Of a stretch of DNA of 64,000 nucleotides, positions 52,834 through 61,106 are shown piece after piece. Origin of the DNA: Clostridium sp. D43t1_170807_H7 (GTDB taxonomy: Bacteria; Bacillota; Clostridia; Clostridiales; Clostridiaceae); contig NZ_JADNLK010000008.1 in assembly GCF_015555905.1 (NCBI RefSeq), positions 1 through 64,000 of the forward strand, read 5' to 3'. Below the pieces are notes generated by a model, which made no database searches, was not told the origin of the DNA, and worked only from the letters and a program-made list of their open reading frames with translations. How positions within the stretch are numbered: the stretch's first letter is position 1; the number at the start of each line of letters is the position of its first letter. A program made the translations under genes and the position numbers.

Positions 52834-53643
52834 ATGAAATTTAAAAAAATATTAGCAACAGTATTAAGTGGAGTTTTAGCATTATCAGTAGTTGGTTGTG
52901 GAAGTAAAGGGGATGCTTCTTCAAATGATGATAAGAAAATTGTAGTTGGAGCAACAGCAGTACCACATGCAGAGATTTTAGAACATATTAAGCCGTTATT
53001 AGAAGAAAAGGGATATGAATTAGAAATTAAAACATTTGATGATTATTCTTTATTAAACCCAGCAGTTGATGAAGGATCTTTAGATGCAAATTTTTTCCAA
53101 CATGTACCTTATTTAGAAGAGTCAATTGAAGCAAAAGGATATGATTTAGATTATACGGTTAAAGTTCATATAGAACCAATGGCATTATATTCAAAGAAGG
53201 TTTCTGATATTTCAGAGATAGCTGATGGAGCTGAAATAGCTGTACCAAATGATCCATCTAATGAAGCAAGGGCATTAAAATTATTAGCTGATAATGGATT
53301 AATAAAATTAAATGACTCTGAATTACCTACAGTTAAAGATATTACTGAAAATCCTAAAAATTTAAAAGTTAAAGAATTACAAGCAGAACAATTACCAAGA
53401 GTTTTAGAAGATGTCGAAGCTGCAGTAATTAATACAAACTGGGCATTACAAGCTGATTTAAATCCAGTAAAAGATTCTTTAGCTATTGAATCTGGTGATT
53501 CGCCATATGCTAATATTCTAGCTGTTAAGAAGGAAAATAAAGATAGCGATAAAATTAAAGCATTATCTGATGCTTTAACTTCAGAGGATGTAAGAAAGTT
53601 TATTGAAGAAAAATACGATGGAAGCGTAATTCCAGCTTTTTAG
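52834..53643 (+). CDS. metQ: Methionine-binding lipoprotein (MetQ/NlpA family)
   Basis: This 269-residue substrate-binding lipoprotein has a signal peptide with lipobox SVVGC (Cys22) and begins the mature fold with VVGATAVPHAEIL, the NlpA/MetQ signature. YSLLNPAVDEGSLDANFFQH and AVPNDPSNEARAL line the ligand site. It completes the MetNIQ importer. A 129-bp gap separates it from metI without a terminator. A strong hairpin follows the gene. Confidence 0.94.
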   Translation: MKFKKILATVLSGVLALSVVGCGSKGDASSNDDKKIVVGATAVPHAEILEHIKPLLEEKGYELEIKTFDDYSLLNPAVDEGSLDANFFQHVPYLEESIEAKGYDLDYTVKVHIEPMALYSKKVSDISEIADGAEIAVPNDPSNEARALKLLADNGLIKLNDSELPTVKDITENPKNLKVKELQAEQLPRVLEDVEAAVINTNWALQADLNPVKDSLAIESGDSPYANILAVKKENKDSDKIKALSDALTSEDVRKFIEEKYDGSVIPAF

Positions 53644-53679
53644 TATAAATAATTTTTAAAGATTAGATATATTATATTT

Positions 53680-53716
53680 AAGGTCATTGCATATATAAGG
53701 CAATGACCTTAATTTT
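53680..53716 (+). terminator. Terminator of metNIQ
   Basis: AAGGTCATTGC (53680-53690) pairs with GCAATGACCTT (53700-53710), then AATTTTT. Confidence 0.85.
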
Positions 53717-53844
53717 TATACTTTATTAATGGAAAATAATATCTTTAAAAAAAATAGTATATGAAGTATACTGTATATTATGTATCAAATATATAGAAAA
53801 ATATTACAGATATTAAAAGAGTGAAGAGAGGACAAGGACAAGCT

Positions 53845-54804
53845 ATGAATGTTTCGAATATTAATGTTGGATTAACTGGAGAAAATTTGTTAAGTATATA
53901 TAATGACTTTGTATCAATAAAAGAACTTAATATAGAAAGTATAGAAATAAAAGAAGATATAAGAATAGTAGGTTCATTTACTAAAGGGATTGTTATAAAA
54001 TTTGAGTGTAGACTTAAAGTAAGTTCTATGGAAAATGGATTAATAAAAGGAGAAGTTACTGGATTTAAGATTCTTAATATAGGAATAGCATCATTTTTAA
54101 GAAAAATTGCATTAAAGTTTGCATTAAAATCTTTAAGTGATAAAGGTATAAGTTATGATAATGGTAAAGTTATTATACAATATAAATATTTATTAAAGGA
54201 TATTCCATATGTAGACTTTGATATCTATAGTATATATTGTGAATATGGAGTTTTAAATTTAGAGTTAAAAAATATACAAGTATCTTTAGGTGGAGAATTA
54301 AAGAAAGAAATAGAACTTCTAAACTTTGAAAAAGAAGATAAAGTAGAATTTAATGAAGAAGAAATAAAGAAAACAGAAGATTGTTATACTAAAGGAAGAG
54401 AAAAAATAAGTGATAAGTTACCTGAAAAGGCTAAAAAGTATAAAGATTATATATTTATGCTACCTGATGTAGCTGCATTAATATATAGATTGCTTAAAGA
54501 TAAGAGAGTAAGTATGAAAACTAAACTTATAATATCAGGAGCAGTTGCTTATATTACAGTACCAAGCGATTTAATACCTGATAAGATACCATTTATCGGA
54601 AAGATTGATGATATAGCAATTGGAATATTTGCATTAAATGTTATAATGACAGATGTTCCGTTAAATATAATATTAGATAATTGGCAAGGAAAGAATGATA
54701 TACTAATAGTTATTAAGAGTGCAATTGAATATGCAACTAACTTTACTGGAGCTAAAAATATAGATAGTATTTATAGGGTAATGGAAGAAATTTTATCGGT
54801 TTAA
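53845..54804 (+). CDS. DUF1232 (YkvA-like) domain protein
   Basis: This 319-residue protein has two parts. The first 170 residues are beta-rich with amphipathic segments and are unfamiliar to me. A central acidic linker (EDKVEFNEEEIKKTED) follows. The C-terminal half holds a DUF1232/YkvA domain: MLPDVAALIYRLLKDKRV, then VAYITVPSDLIPDKIPFIGK with the conserved DLIPD and a D-D pair (KIDDIAIG). DUF1232 proteins are membrane-associated and of unknown function. The ATG at 53845 follows AAGGA. The upstream in-frame GTG overlaps the ribosome-site region. Confidence 0.75.
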   Translation: MNVSNINVGLTGENLLSIYNDFVSIKELNIESIEIKEDIRIVGSFTKGIVIKFECRLKVSSMENGLIKGEVTGFKILNIGIASFLRKIALKFALKSLSDKGISYDNGKVIIQYKYLLKDIPYVDFDIYSIYCEYGVLNLELKNIQVSLGGELKKEIELLNFEKEDKVEFNEEEIKKTEDCYTKGREKISDKLPEKAKKYKDYIFMLPDVAALIYRLLKDKRVSMKTKLIISGAVAYITVPSDLIPDKIPFIGKIDDIAIGIFALNVIMTDVPLNIILDNWQGKNDILIVIKSAIEYATNFTGAKNIDSIYRVMEEILSV

Positions 54805-54864
54805 AAGTAAAAATAAACAAAGGAAAAGTCATTAATATTTATCATATAGGAAAGGATGATTATT

Positions 54865-55488
54865 TTGAAGTACTATGCTGTTTATAAGGGAAAATCAGGA
54901 GCACCTAAAATATTTACTTCGTGGGATGAATGTAAAAAAGAAGTTATAGGATTTAAAGGAGCTATATATAAAAGTTTTACTACAGAGAAAGATGCTATTA
55001 ATTTTATTGCATTAAATTCAGAAGGTAAGACAGCAGAAAAGTTTGAGGAATTAATAGAAAGTGAAGAGGGATTATTTATATATGTTGACGGAAGTTTTGC
55101 TGTTGATAAGGGAAATTATTCTTATGGATTAGTAGCTGTTAAAGATGGAGAAATAATATACAAAGATAAAGGAAAGGGATTTGATAAAGAAGCTATTTCA
55201 TTAAGAAATGTTTCAGGAGAAGTTTTAGGAGCAAAGATGGCAGTAGAATATGCTATTGCAAATGGCTTTAAAGAAGTTACTATAGGATATGATTATCAAG
55301 GTGTTGAATCTTGGGCTATTGGCACTTGGAAGAGGAATAATAGAATTACTGCTGAATATAATGAATTCATGCAAAGTAAAATGAAGGAAGTAAAGATAAG
55401 ATTTAAGAAAATAAAAGGGCACAGTGGTCATAAGTATAATGATTTAGCTGATAAATTAGCAAAAGAGGCTCTTGGCATAGGGATTTAA
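54865..55488 (+). CDS. rnhA: Ribonuclease HI with N-terminal viroplasmin-like domain
   Basis: This 207-residue RNase H cleaves RNA in RNA-DNA hybrids. An N-terminal Caulimovirus VI/viroplasmin-like hybrid-binding domain (YYAVYKGKSGAPKIFTSWDE, residues 3-50) precedes the catalytic domain. The DEDD residues are visible in YVDGSF, SGEVLGAKMAVEYA, IGYDYQG and the C-terminal HKYNDLADKLAKEA. The start is TTG at 54865, spaced 9 nt from AAAGG. The ATG at 54856 overlaps that site. Confidence 0.9.
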   Translation: MKYYAVYKGKSGAPKIFTSWDECKKEVIGFKGAIYKSFTTEKDAINFIALNSEGKTAEKFEELIESEEGLFIYVDGSFAVDKGNYSYGLVAVKDGEIIYKDKGKGFDKEAISLRNVSGEVLGAKMAVEYAIANGFKEVTIGYDYQGVESWAIGTWKRNNRITAEYNEFMQSKMKEVKIRFKKIKGHSGHKYNDLADKLAKEALGIGI

Positions 55489-55577
55489 TTAAAAAATTAA
55501 ATTTAAAATAATACATGATTATTTTCCTTTAAAATACACATACTATTTTTATAAATCAATATAAAGAGGTGTTATTT

Positions 55578-55751
55578 TTGGGAAGAGTAATTAAGAGCTT
55601 AGCAATAGGTACTATTTTTGGAGTAGCAATTGGAATGATGGTTTTACCAGAGTTAGATAGAAAAACTCAAAGAAACATCAGAAGAACTAGTAAAAAACTT
55701 AGATGTGCGGCTGGAGATGCCTATGATAATATATTAGATTATATAAATTAA
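55578..55751 (+). CDS. Small YtxH-like membrane protein
   Basis: This 57-residue protein has a glycine-rich membrane helix (SLAIGTIFGVAIGMMVLPEL) followed by a basic tail (RKTQRNIRRTSKKL). The layout is that of YtxH-type envelope proteins, of unknown function. The start is TTG at 55578 with GAGGTG six bases before it. An earlier GTG overlaps the ribosome site. A perfect terminator follows directly. Confidence 0.65.
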   Translation: MGRVIKSLAIGTIFGVAIGMMVLPELDRKTQRNIRRTSKKLRCAAGDAYDNILDYIN

Positions 55752-55755
55752 TATT

Positions 55756-55787
55756 AAAAACTGCTATAGAGTTCTATAGCAGTTTTT
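55756..55787 (+). terminator. Terminator after the YtxH-like gene
   Basis: AAAAACTGCTATAGA (55756-55770) pairs with TCTATAGCAGTTTTT (55773-55787): a 15-bp stem with a minimal loop that probably opens at the tip. Confidence 0.85.
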
Positions 55788-55917
55788 GTATTATTTTAAG
55801 TATAATTGAAATTAATACTTAAAAAATATATTTTTTTGGCACTTTATATGATATAATGGTAAATATAATAAGAAAGTTTTTGAATTTATATAAATGTGGG
55901 TAAAGGAAGATTATGTG

Positions 55918-57219
55918 ATGGAGATACTTACTTTAGGTGAAAAAATTAAAAGACGTAGAAAAGAATTAGAAATGACACTGAAGGACTTAGCAGGAGATAG
56001 AATTACACCAGGACAAATAAGTTTAGTTGAGTCTGGAAGATCAAATCCATCTATGGATTTATTGGAGTATTTAGCAAATTCACTTCAGACTTCTGTGGAA
56101 TATTTAATGGAATCAGAAGAAACACAGGCAGAAAAAATATGTATATATTATGAGCAAATGGCAGAAACATATATATTAAATGGTGATTACATAAGTGCAG
56201 AAAAATATATAGAAAATGCATTGTATTATGCAGAAAAATATAATTTAGAATATAGAAAAGCTAAAAACTTATTTTTAAGAGCTAATATTTATAAAGAAAA
56301 AAAAGAGCTAGTTTTAGCACAACAATTGTATTTATTAGCAAATGTAATTTTTATAAAAAGAAATAATTATGAGCAAATTATTAGTACATTTTTAAATTTA
56401 GGTAAAATAACATTAAGTTTAAAAGCATATCACTCTGCTACAAGCTATTTAAAACAAGCTGAGAAAGTATATTTAGATAATAATGTTGGAAATGATTTCA
56501 TTCTTGGAGAAATATATTATCAAATGGCTGAAAGTTATTTTAAAATTGATAATATAAAAAAAGCAATAGATTACACTTTTTTAGCTAAACAAAAATTTGA
56601 ACAAGTTCAAAATAAAGAAGAATATGGTAGAGCATTAATGTTATTATCAAAAGAGTATAATAAAAAAGGTGATATAGTAAATGCTATAAAATATTCTAAG
56701 AAAACTTTAGAAGTATATAAGGAGTTGCAAGAAGAAAAAAATATATCTGCTATTGAAAATAATTTAGGAAAACTGTTCTTTGAATTTGATAATCTTGAAG
56801 AGGCATTTAAACATTATCAAATAGCTAAGGAAATTAGGATGAGAAATAAAGATGGTGAGGTAATAGAAACTTTAATTAATATATGTGAAGGATATATTAA
56901 AATAAAGGAAATTAGTAAGTGTGAAAAGGTTCTTTCTGAAATTGATAACCTTATTGATGAAAGTGATTTAGAACAAATAATAGAAAAAAACATTTTACGA
57001 TATAGAGTATATGTAATAAAAGAAAAGTTTGATGAAGCAGAGTGTATATTATTAGAAACTTTCAATATAGCAAAGGTAAATGCATTAAATAAAAAAGCAG
57101 CTGAGATAGCAATACTTATTGGAAGATATTATATTGGAGAGAAGAGAGACGCTGAGGCAGCTAGATATTTAGATGAAGGTGTAAGTATTTTTAGAAGTTT
57201 AGGAATATTAAATAACTAA
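55918..57219 (+). CDS. XRE-type HTH regulator with TPR repeats (RRNPP-like)
   Basis: This 433-residue protein has an N-terminal Cro/C1 helix-turn-helix (residues 4-63: LGEKIKRRRKELEMTLKDLA, ISLVESGRSNPSMDLL). About nine tetratricopeptide-like helix pairs fill the remainder (e.g. GDYISAEKYIENALYYAEKY, KAYHSATSYLKQAEKVYLDN). This architecture is shared by peptide-sensing RRNPP regulators (PlcR, Rgg, Qsr) and by clostridial proteins of unknown signal. AAGGAAG lies before ATG at 55918. A second regulator of the same type follows 16 nt downstream, so the two are probably co-transcribed. No obvious pro-peptide gene follows directly on the same strand. Confidence 0.82.
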   Translation: MEILTLGEKIKRRRKELEMTLKDLAGDRITPGQISLVESGRSNPSMDLLEYLANSLQTSVEYLMESEETQAEKICIYYEQMAETYILNGDYISAEKYIENALYYAEKYNLEYRKAKNLFLRANIYKEKKELVLAQQLYLLANVIFIKRNNYEQIISTFLNLGKITLSLKAYHSATSYLKQAEKVYLDNNVGNDFILGEIYYQMAESYFKIDNIKKAIDYTFLAKQKFEQVQNKEEYGRALMLLSKEYNKKGDIVNAIKYSKKTLEVYKELQEEKNISAIENNLGKLFFEFDNLEEAFKHYQIAKEIRMRNKDGEVIETLINICEGYIKIKEISKCEKVLSEIDNLIDESDLEQIIEKNILRYRVYVIKEKFDEAECILLETFNIAKVNALNKKAAEIAILIGRYYIGEKRDAEAARYLDEGVSIFRSLGILNN

Positions 57220-57235
57220 TTAACTGGGGGTAGCC

Positions 57236-57463
57236 ATGGAGATATTATCAACAGGAGAAAAAATTAAAAGATCTAGGATTTATAAAGGAATAACATTAAA
57301 AGAATTATGCGGAGATAAGATTTCTATTTCAAAAATGAGTTGCATAGAGAATGGTAAAATTAAAGCGGATGAAGAATCTCTTAGATATATTGCGGAGAAA
57401 TTACAAGTAGATTATAATTATTTGGTAAGAGATGTATATGATCAAATAAAATATAATGTTTAA
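57236..57463 (+). CDS. HTH-domain fragment of the interrupted XRE-TPR regulator
   Basis: These 75 residues contain only the DNA-binding domain (LSTGEKIKRSRIYKGITLKE; KMSCIENGKIKADEESL). If translated alone it would be a free XRE domain lacking the TPR sensor. It ends at the TAA discussed in the enclosing pseudogene entry. Confidence 0.6.
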   Translation: MEILSTGEKIKRSRIYKGITLKELCGDKISISKMSCIENGKIKADEESLRYIAEKLQVDYNYLVRDVYDQIKYNV

Positions 57464-57508
57464 GAGATAAAAAAATGCACTTATTCATTTGAAAAATTAG
57501 AAAATGTA

Positions 57509-58495
57509 GTGAATTATAACTTGGAATATGCATGTAAATATGGATTTAATGATTTAGCATTAAAGTTAACTCATTTTTTATTTGAATTATATATTGATAA
57601 TAATAAAATAGAAAATATTCAACTTTTGATTTCTAAATATTATGATTTATATCAATCAACTCAATGTAATGAAGAAATTATTGTTTATTATAATGATATG
57701 GGAACATTCTTTATGAAAACAGAAGAGTATCATGAAGCAATAAGTTATTTTTCAAGAACAAGAGAAATTTATGAAAATAATTATATAAAAGATAAACGGA
57801 ATTACATTTATGCATGCTTTTATGAAGGAATTTGCTATAAAAATATTAAAATAATTGAAAAAGCATACGAATGTTTAAAGAAAGTATTAGAATTTGTAGA
57901 TATCTTTAGTGATAAGGCTAGAGGAGATTTTTATCATGAATTTGCAGATTTAAATATTCTATTATATAAGGGGGAGGCAGAAAGATACTTAAATAAAGCT
58001 TTTGAATATAAAAAGAATGATCCAAAGGAATTAGCTAAATTTAAAGGAAAGAATGGAGAAACATATTTTGAAGTTCAAGAAGTTGAAAAGGCTATGAAAG
58101 AAATAAAGGATGCTATAGAAATTTATCCAAGAGAAGATAAAAAAGGTTGTGCTGAATTCTTAATAGAATGTATTAATACACTATATAATAATAGAGAATA
58201 TGAAGAAGCTTTCCAATATACTGATGAGGCCTTAGATTTAGCTATTGATATAGATGAAATAAAGCTTATTGAAAAGGGTTATTATTTTAAAGGTATGATA
58301 TATCAGAAGAAAGGTCAATTTATACAAGCAGAAATGTATATGAATTTATCTACTGACTTTTTATTTAGATTTGCTAATAGAGAAGAAAAATATAAGAGAT
58401 ATAATGAAATGGCTGAATTGTATTATAATTTAGGAGAATTAAAAGAGTCTGTTAAATACTTTACATTAGCTATAAATATTGAGAAAAAATTATAA
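57509..58495 (+). CDS. TPR-domain fragment of the interrupted XRE-TPR regulator
   Basis: These 328 residues are TPR-like repeats only (e.g. EEYHEAISYFSRTREIYENN, GQFIQAEMYMNLSTDFLF, GELKESVKYFTLAI). They are in the same frame as the HTH fragment. The GTG at 57509 has no ribosome site, so independent translation is doubtful. Confidence 0.5.
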   Translation: MNYNLEYACKYGFNDLALKLTHFLFELYIDNNKIENIQLLISKYYDLYQSTQCNEEIIVYYNDMGTFFMKTEEYHEAISYFSRTREIYENNYIKDKRNYIYACFYEGICYKNIKIIEKAYECLKKVLEFVDIFSDKARGDFYHEFADLNILLYKGEAERYLNKAFEYKKNDPKELAKFKGKNGETYFEVQEVEKAMKEIKDAIEIYPREDKKGCAEFLIECINTLYNNREYEEAFQYTDEALDLAIDIDEIKLIEKGYYFKGMIYQKKGQFIQAEMYMNLSTDFLFRFANREEKYKRYNEMAELYYNLGELKESVKYFTLAINIEKKL

Positions 58496-58498
58496 TAT

Positions 58499-58533
58499 AA
58501 AAAATAGAGGAGTTTAAAACTTCTCTATTTTTT
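58499..58533. terminator. Bidirectional terminator after the XRE-TPR pair
   Basis: AAAAAATAGAG (58499-58509) pairs with CTCTATTTTTT (58523-58533), with AGTTT/AAACT inside. It can also serve the minus-strand small ORF at 58571-58669. Confidence 0.8.
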
Positions 58534-58570
58534 ATATTATAATTAATTTATTTACTGTCATAATAAAAAA

Positions 58571-58669
58571 TTAGTTATCGTGATGTAAAAGGTTAGACAT
58601 CCAAATCCAAAATGCCCACTTTGATTTAGTATCATTTAATAGTGATGGATTAAAAAATAGCCCTCTCAT
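58571..58669 (-). CDS. Putative 32-residue peptide with Trp-rich segment
   Basis: A short frame on the minus strand starts MRGLFFNPSLLND and contains KWAFWIWMSN before a His-Asp-Asn end. AAAGGA lies about 7 nt before the ATG, and the gene ends before a bidirectional terminator. It lies in the 340-bp gap between the XRE-TPR pair and the AraC regulator. It could be a small membrane-active or signalling peptide. It has no typical export signal with basic start and long hydrophobic core. I do not recognise a family. The rest of the gap shows only terminators and AT-rich sequence. Confidence 0.45.
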   Translation of the reverse strand: MRGLFFNPSLLNDTKSKWAFWIWMSNLLHHDN

Positions 58670-58803
58670 AAAAAACATCCTTTCATAAAAACAATTTATA
58701 TTATTAGTATAGCTTAAAGATAAAAATAATGTATTCATGTAGATGCTTTAGTTTTAGTACAATAAGTGTTAATTATCTAAAAGTAAATATTTATAAAAAG
58801 CAT

Positions 58804-58828
58804 AAAAACACCTAAAAAAGGTGTTTTT
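58804..58828 (-). terminator. Terminator of the AraC-type regulator gene
   Basis: AAAAACACCT (58804-58813) pairs with AGGTGTTTTT (58819-58828) over an A5 loop, just past the regulator's stop codon. Confidence 0.85.
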
Positions 58829-58834
58829 GGTACG

Positions 58835-60901
58835 TTATTTTATATTTTTTAGTACTATTAGCTTAGCACCATAACCCTTAAGTTCAGTAATTATATTTAA
58901 AACAGAACTTTTTTTAGAATATTTAAATTCTATTTTAGGATAAGATGCTTTGTGAAGAATCTCCTTTTCTTCTTTTCTAAGTCTATCAGGAGAACCCATG
59001 GATAGCCAATAATTATAAGAGGAACCTATAGCTTCATTAAGTTCGTAGGTAATAATTCTAGTTGAGTTTTTTATATTTACTATATTAAGTGAGTATTTTC
59101 TTTCAAAAGATTTTTTTATACCCCCTTGTTGATAAATATCTTCATAGCTAACTAAGGTATTGACATCATCGTTATGAGAGTATAAAAGAATAGCATAATA
59201 GTCATCTGATTTTGTAACAATATATCCATCATCAAGTGAAATTATATCATTACCTAATTTACTTAATAGATAATATGCATAATATGATGGTTTTCTAATT
59301 CCCATATCATTAACTATACCAGGAGCCCCTATAAATACTTCATTTGTAATGTTTATTTCTTTCTCAAGAGCATCAAAGGCTTTAAGAAAGTTTAAAGAAT
59401 TACTTTTAAAAATAGTGCTGTGAATTATATATGGAAGCATGTAGGCTGTATCATATATTGAATTTAAATCAGATTTAGAGGTAAAATCAACTTCACAAAC
59501 TTCTAACTCATAAGAATCTTTTATATAATTACGTAGATTACTTTTAATTTCCTCAGATAATCTAGAATCAAATTGAAACTTAAAATCAGCAACTTCTACG
59601 ATATCTAACTCTGAAAAATAGTCTAAAAAGCTACTCAAAATATTAGTATACTTTTCTAAAGAGTAATCTAAGTTGTCAAGTAAAATAAGAGGTTTTAGAT
59701 ATATGTTAGATAAAAATTCTAATACACCTTTTGCTTTATTCCAATTATAGAAATCAGAATCTAAAAATACTCCCATATCACTATGAAACATTTTTTCAAG
59801 GCGTCCATATTCAAAATGTATTTCTTCTTGTATTTCCTCTAATATATCCTTGTTATCTTCAATCAAAAGGTCAAAAGACTCTCCTAAGTTAATACATTTT
59901 TTAAAATCTTTTTCTAATGGATTTAATATCCTATCAACATCAACATGAATATTCCAAAGTTTATTTTCAAAATTAAATCTATTATAATTTTCTAAGCTGT
60001 AAGAAAGGGTTTCAAGAGCATCATTAAGGGAAAGTTCCACAAATTGCTTAGATAAATCATATTCTTTTTCTGTAGTGGCATATTTTTTTCTATATTGAAG
60101 AGGAGTACAGCCATAATAATACTTAAAGTTCTTATTAAAGTAACGTACATGAGAAAAACCTATTTCATCAGAGATTTCAGAAATACTCATATCGCTATCT
60201 AGTAATAGTTTTATAGATTCCTCAATTCTAGTTAGGTTAATCAAGTCTGTAAAGCTGTAACCAGTAGCATATTTTATCTCGTGAGATAGATAATGTGGGC
60301 TTAAGAATTCCTTTTTTGCAATTTCTTTTAGCGTAATATTATTATTGTAATTATTATATATATACTTCGAAATTCTATGGTATCTAGCTAATTGGTCTGT
60401 TTTTTCTTTTAATTCTTCTTTTTCATGAGTTAAATAATGAAAATTATTAACCAGATGATAAAGAAGTGTTATAAGAAGTTCTTCTATTTCTTCATCATAA
60501 TCTTCTAATTTTTGAACGTATTCACAAAGCATTTGAGATAAAATTGTTTTTAATTCTTCATATTCAGGTCCGTTTTGGTCTTCATCATCATTGGAGTTAG
60601 TATAGAAAAATATATTATTTATATCTTTATAATATTTTTCAAAGAAAAATGGATCTATATTAAAAATTAATACTTTATTATCATCTACACCTTGAATTTC
60701 ATGAGATTCATCTGAATTTATTATTTCAACTTCACGTTCCTTTAGTGTGAAGGAGTCTGTATCTATTTTAATGTGTAAAGAACCCTTTAAAACATATATA
60801 ATCTCAATTGAATTATGCCAATGAGTTGGATAATTTTTTATATTCAAATACGAGATTTTTATAGGCAAATCAAAGGGATAATTTATATATTCTCTTCTCA
60901 A
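58835..60901 (-). CDS. AraC-family regulator with C-terminal GH39-like domain
   Basis: This 688-residue protein starts with a cupin-type sensor (NYPTHWHNSIEIIYVLKGSL). The AraC double HTH follows (about 190-290: ITLKEIAKKEFLSPHYLSHE; ISEISDEIGFSHVRYFNKNF). A long C-terminal part resembles glycoside hydrolase family 39 (VNDMGIRKPSYYAYYLLSKL, DDGYIVTKSDDYYAILLYSH). The catalytic NEP motif of true GH39 enzymes is not seen; the matching region reads DIVEVADFKFQFD. It is probably a ligand-sensing remnant. The start is TTG at 60901 with AGAGGTG upstream. A longer frame would add a spurious membrane helix. Targets unknown; the divergent gene is clpB. Confidence 0.78.
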   Translation of the reverse strand: MRREYINYPFDLPIKISYLNIKNYPTHWHNSIEIIYVLKGSLHIKIDTDSFTLKEREVEIINSDESHEIQGVDDNKVLIFNIDPFFFEKYYKDINNIFFYTNSNDDEDQNGPEYEELKTILSQMLCEYVQKLEDYDEEIEELLITLLYHLVNNFHYLTHEKEELKEKTDQLARYHRISKYIYNNYNNNITLKEIAKKEFLSPHYLSHEIKYATGYSFTDLINLTRIEESIKLLLDSDMSISEISDEIGFSHVRYFNKNFKYYYGCTPLQYRKKYATTEKEYDLSKQFVELSLNDALETLSYSLENYNRFNFENKLWNIHVDVDRILNPLEKDFKKCINLGESFDLLIEDNKDILEEIQEEIHFEYGRLEKMFHSDMGVFLDSDFYNWNKAKGVLEFLSNIYLKPLILLDNLDYSLEKYTNILSSFLDYFSELDIVEVADFKFQFDSRLSEEIKSNLRNYIKDSYELEVCEVDFTSKSDLNSIYDTAYMLPYIIHSTIFKSNSLNFLKAFDALEKEINITNEVFIGAPGIVNDMGIRKPSYYAYYLLSKLGNDIISLDDGYIVTKSDDYYAILLYSHNDDVNTLVSYEDIYQQGGIKKSFERKYSLNIVNIKNSTRIITYELNEAIGSSYNYWLSMGSPDRLRKEEKEILHKASYPKIEFKYSKKSSVLNIITELKGYGAKLIVLKNIK

Positions 60902-61037
60902 AATTTCACCTCTAATTTTAAAATAAATGTATCTTGTAAATATTATAGCAATAACTACCATTAAAAACAAAAAAATATATAAAAAAGTGATATACTATAT
61001 ATGGAATAAAAAACCAAAAAACAAAAATGAAATTTAC

Positions 61038-61067
61038 TTTGACTTTCTTTGACTTTTGTATTAAAAT
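61038..61067 (+). promoter_or_regulatory. clpB promoter with CtsR operator
   Basis: TTTGACT-TTC-TTTGACT (61038-61054) is a perfect CtsR box (RGTCAAA-NAN-RGTCAAA on the other strand). Its first TTGACT (61039-61044) is also the -35 of a promoter with TAAAAT (61062-61067) 17 bp later. Heat-shock repression by CtsR is strongly suggested. Confidence 0.8.
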
Positions 61068-61106
61068 TAAATTAAAGTTAAGAATACTAATAAGAGGTGA
61101 GTAGAA

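Larger units (their letters stand above)
57236..58495 (+). pseudogene. Second XRE-TPR regulator, interrupted by one in-frame stop
   Basis: A single reading frame runs from the ATG at 57236 to 58495, about 419 codons, broken only by TAA at 57461-57463. The 15 codons after that stop (EIKKCTYSFEKLENV) join smoothly to the downstream TPR part. In related full-length clostridial regulators the HTH runs straight into such a TPR region. There is no shift of frame, so this is a nonsense change (or a read error), not a frameshift. GGGGG lies before the ATG. Readthrough or reinitiation cannot be excluded. Confidence 0.75.

Noticed and set aside
57236-58495. Frameshift in the second XRE-TPR gene
   Set aside because: The HTH and TPR parts are in the same frame; only one TAA codon separates them, so it is a nonsense change.
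60902-60970. N-terminal membrane helix of the AraC-family regulator
   Set aside because: It depends on an ATG without a ribosome site. TTG at 60901 has AGAGGTG at good spacing and starts directly at the cupin domain.
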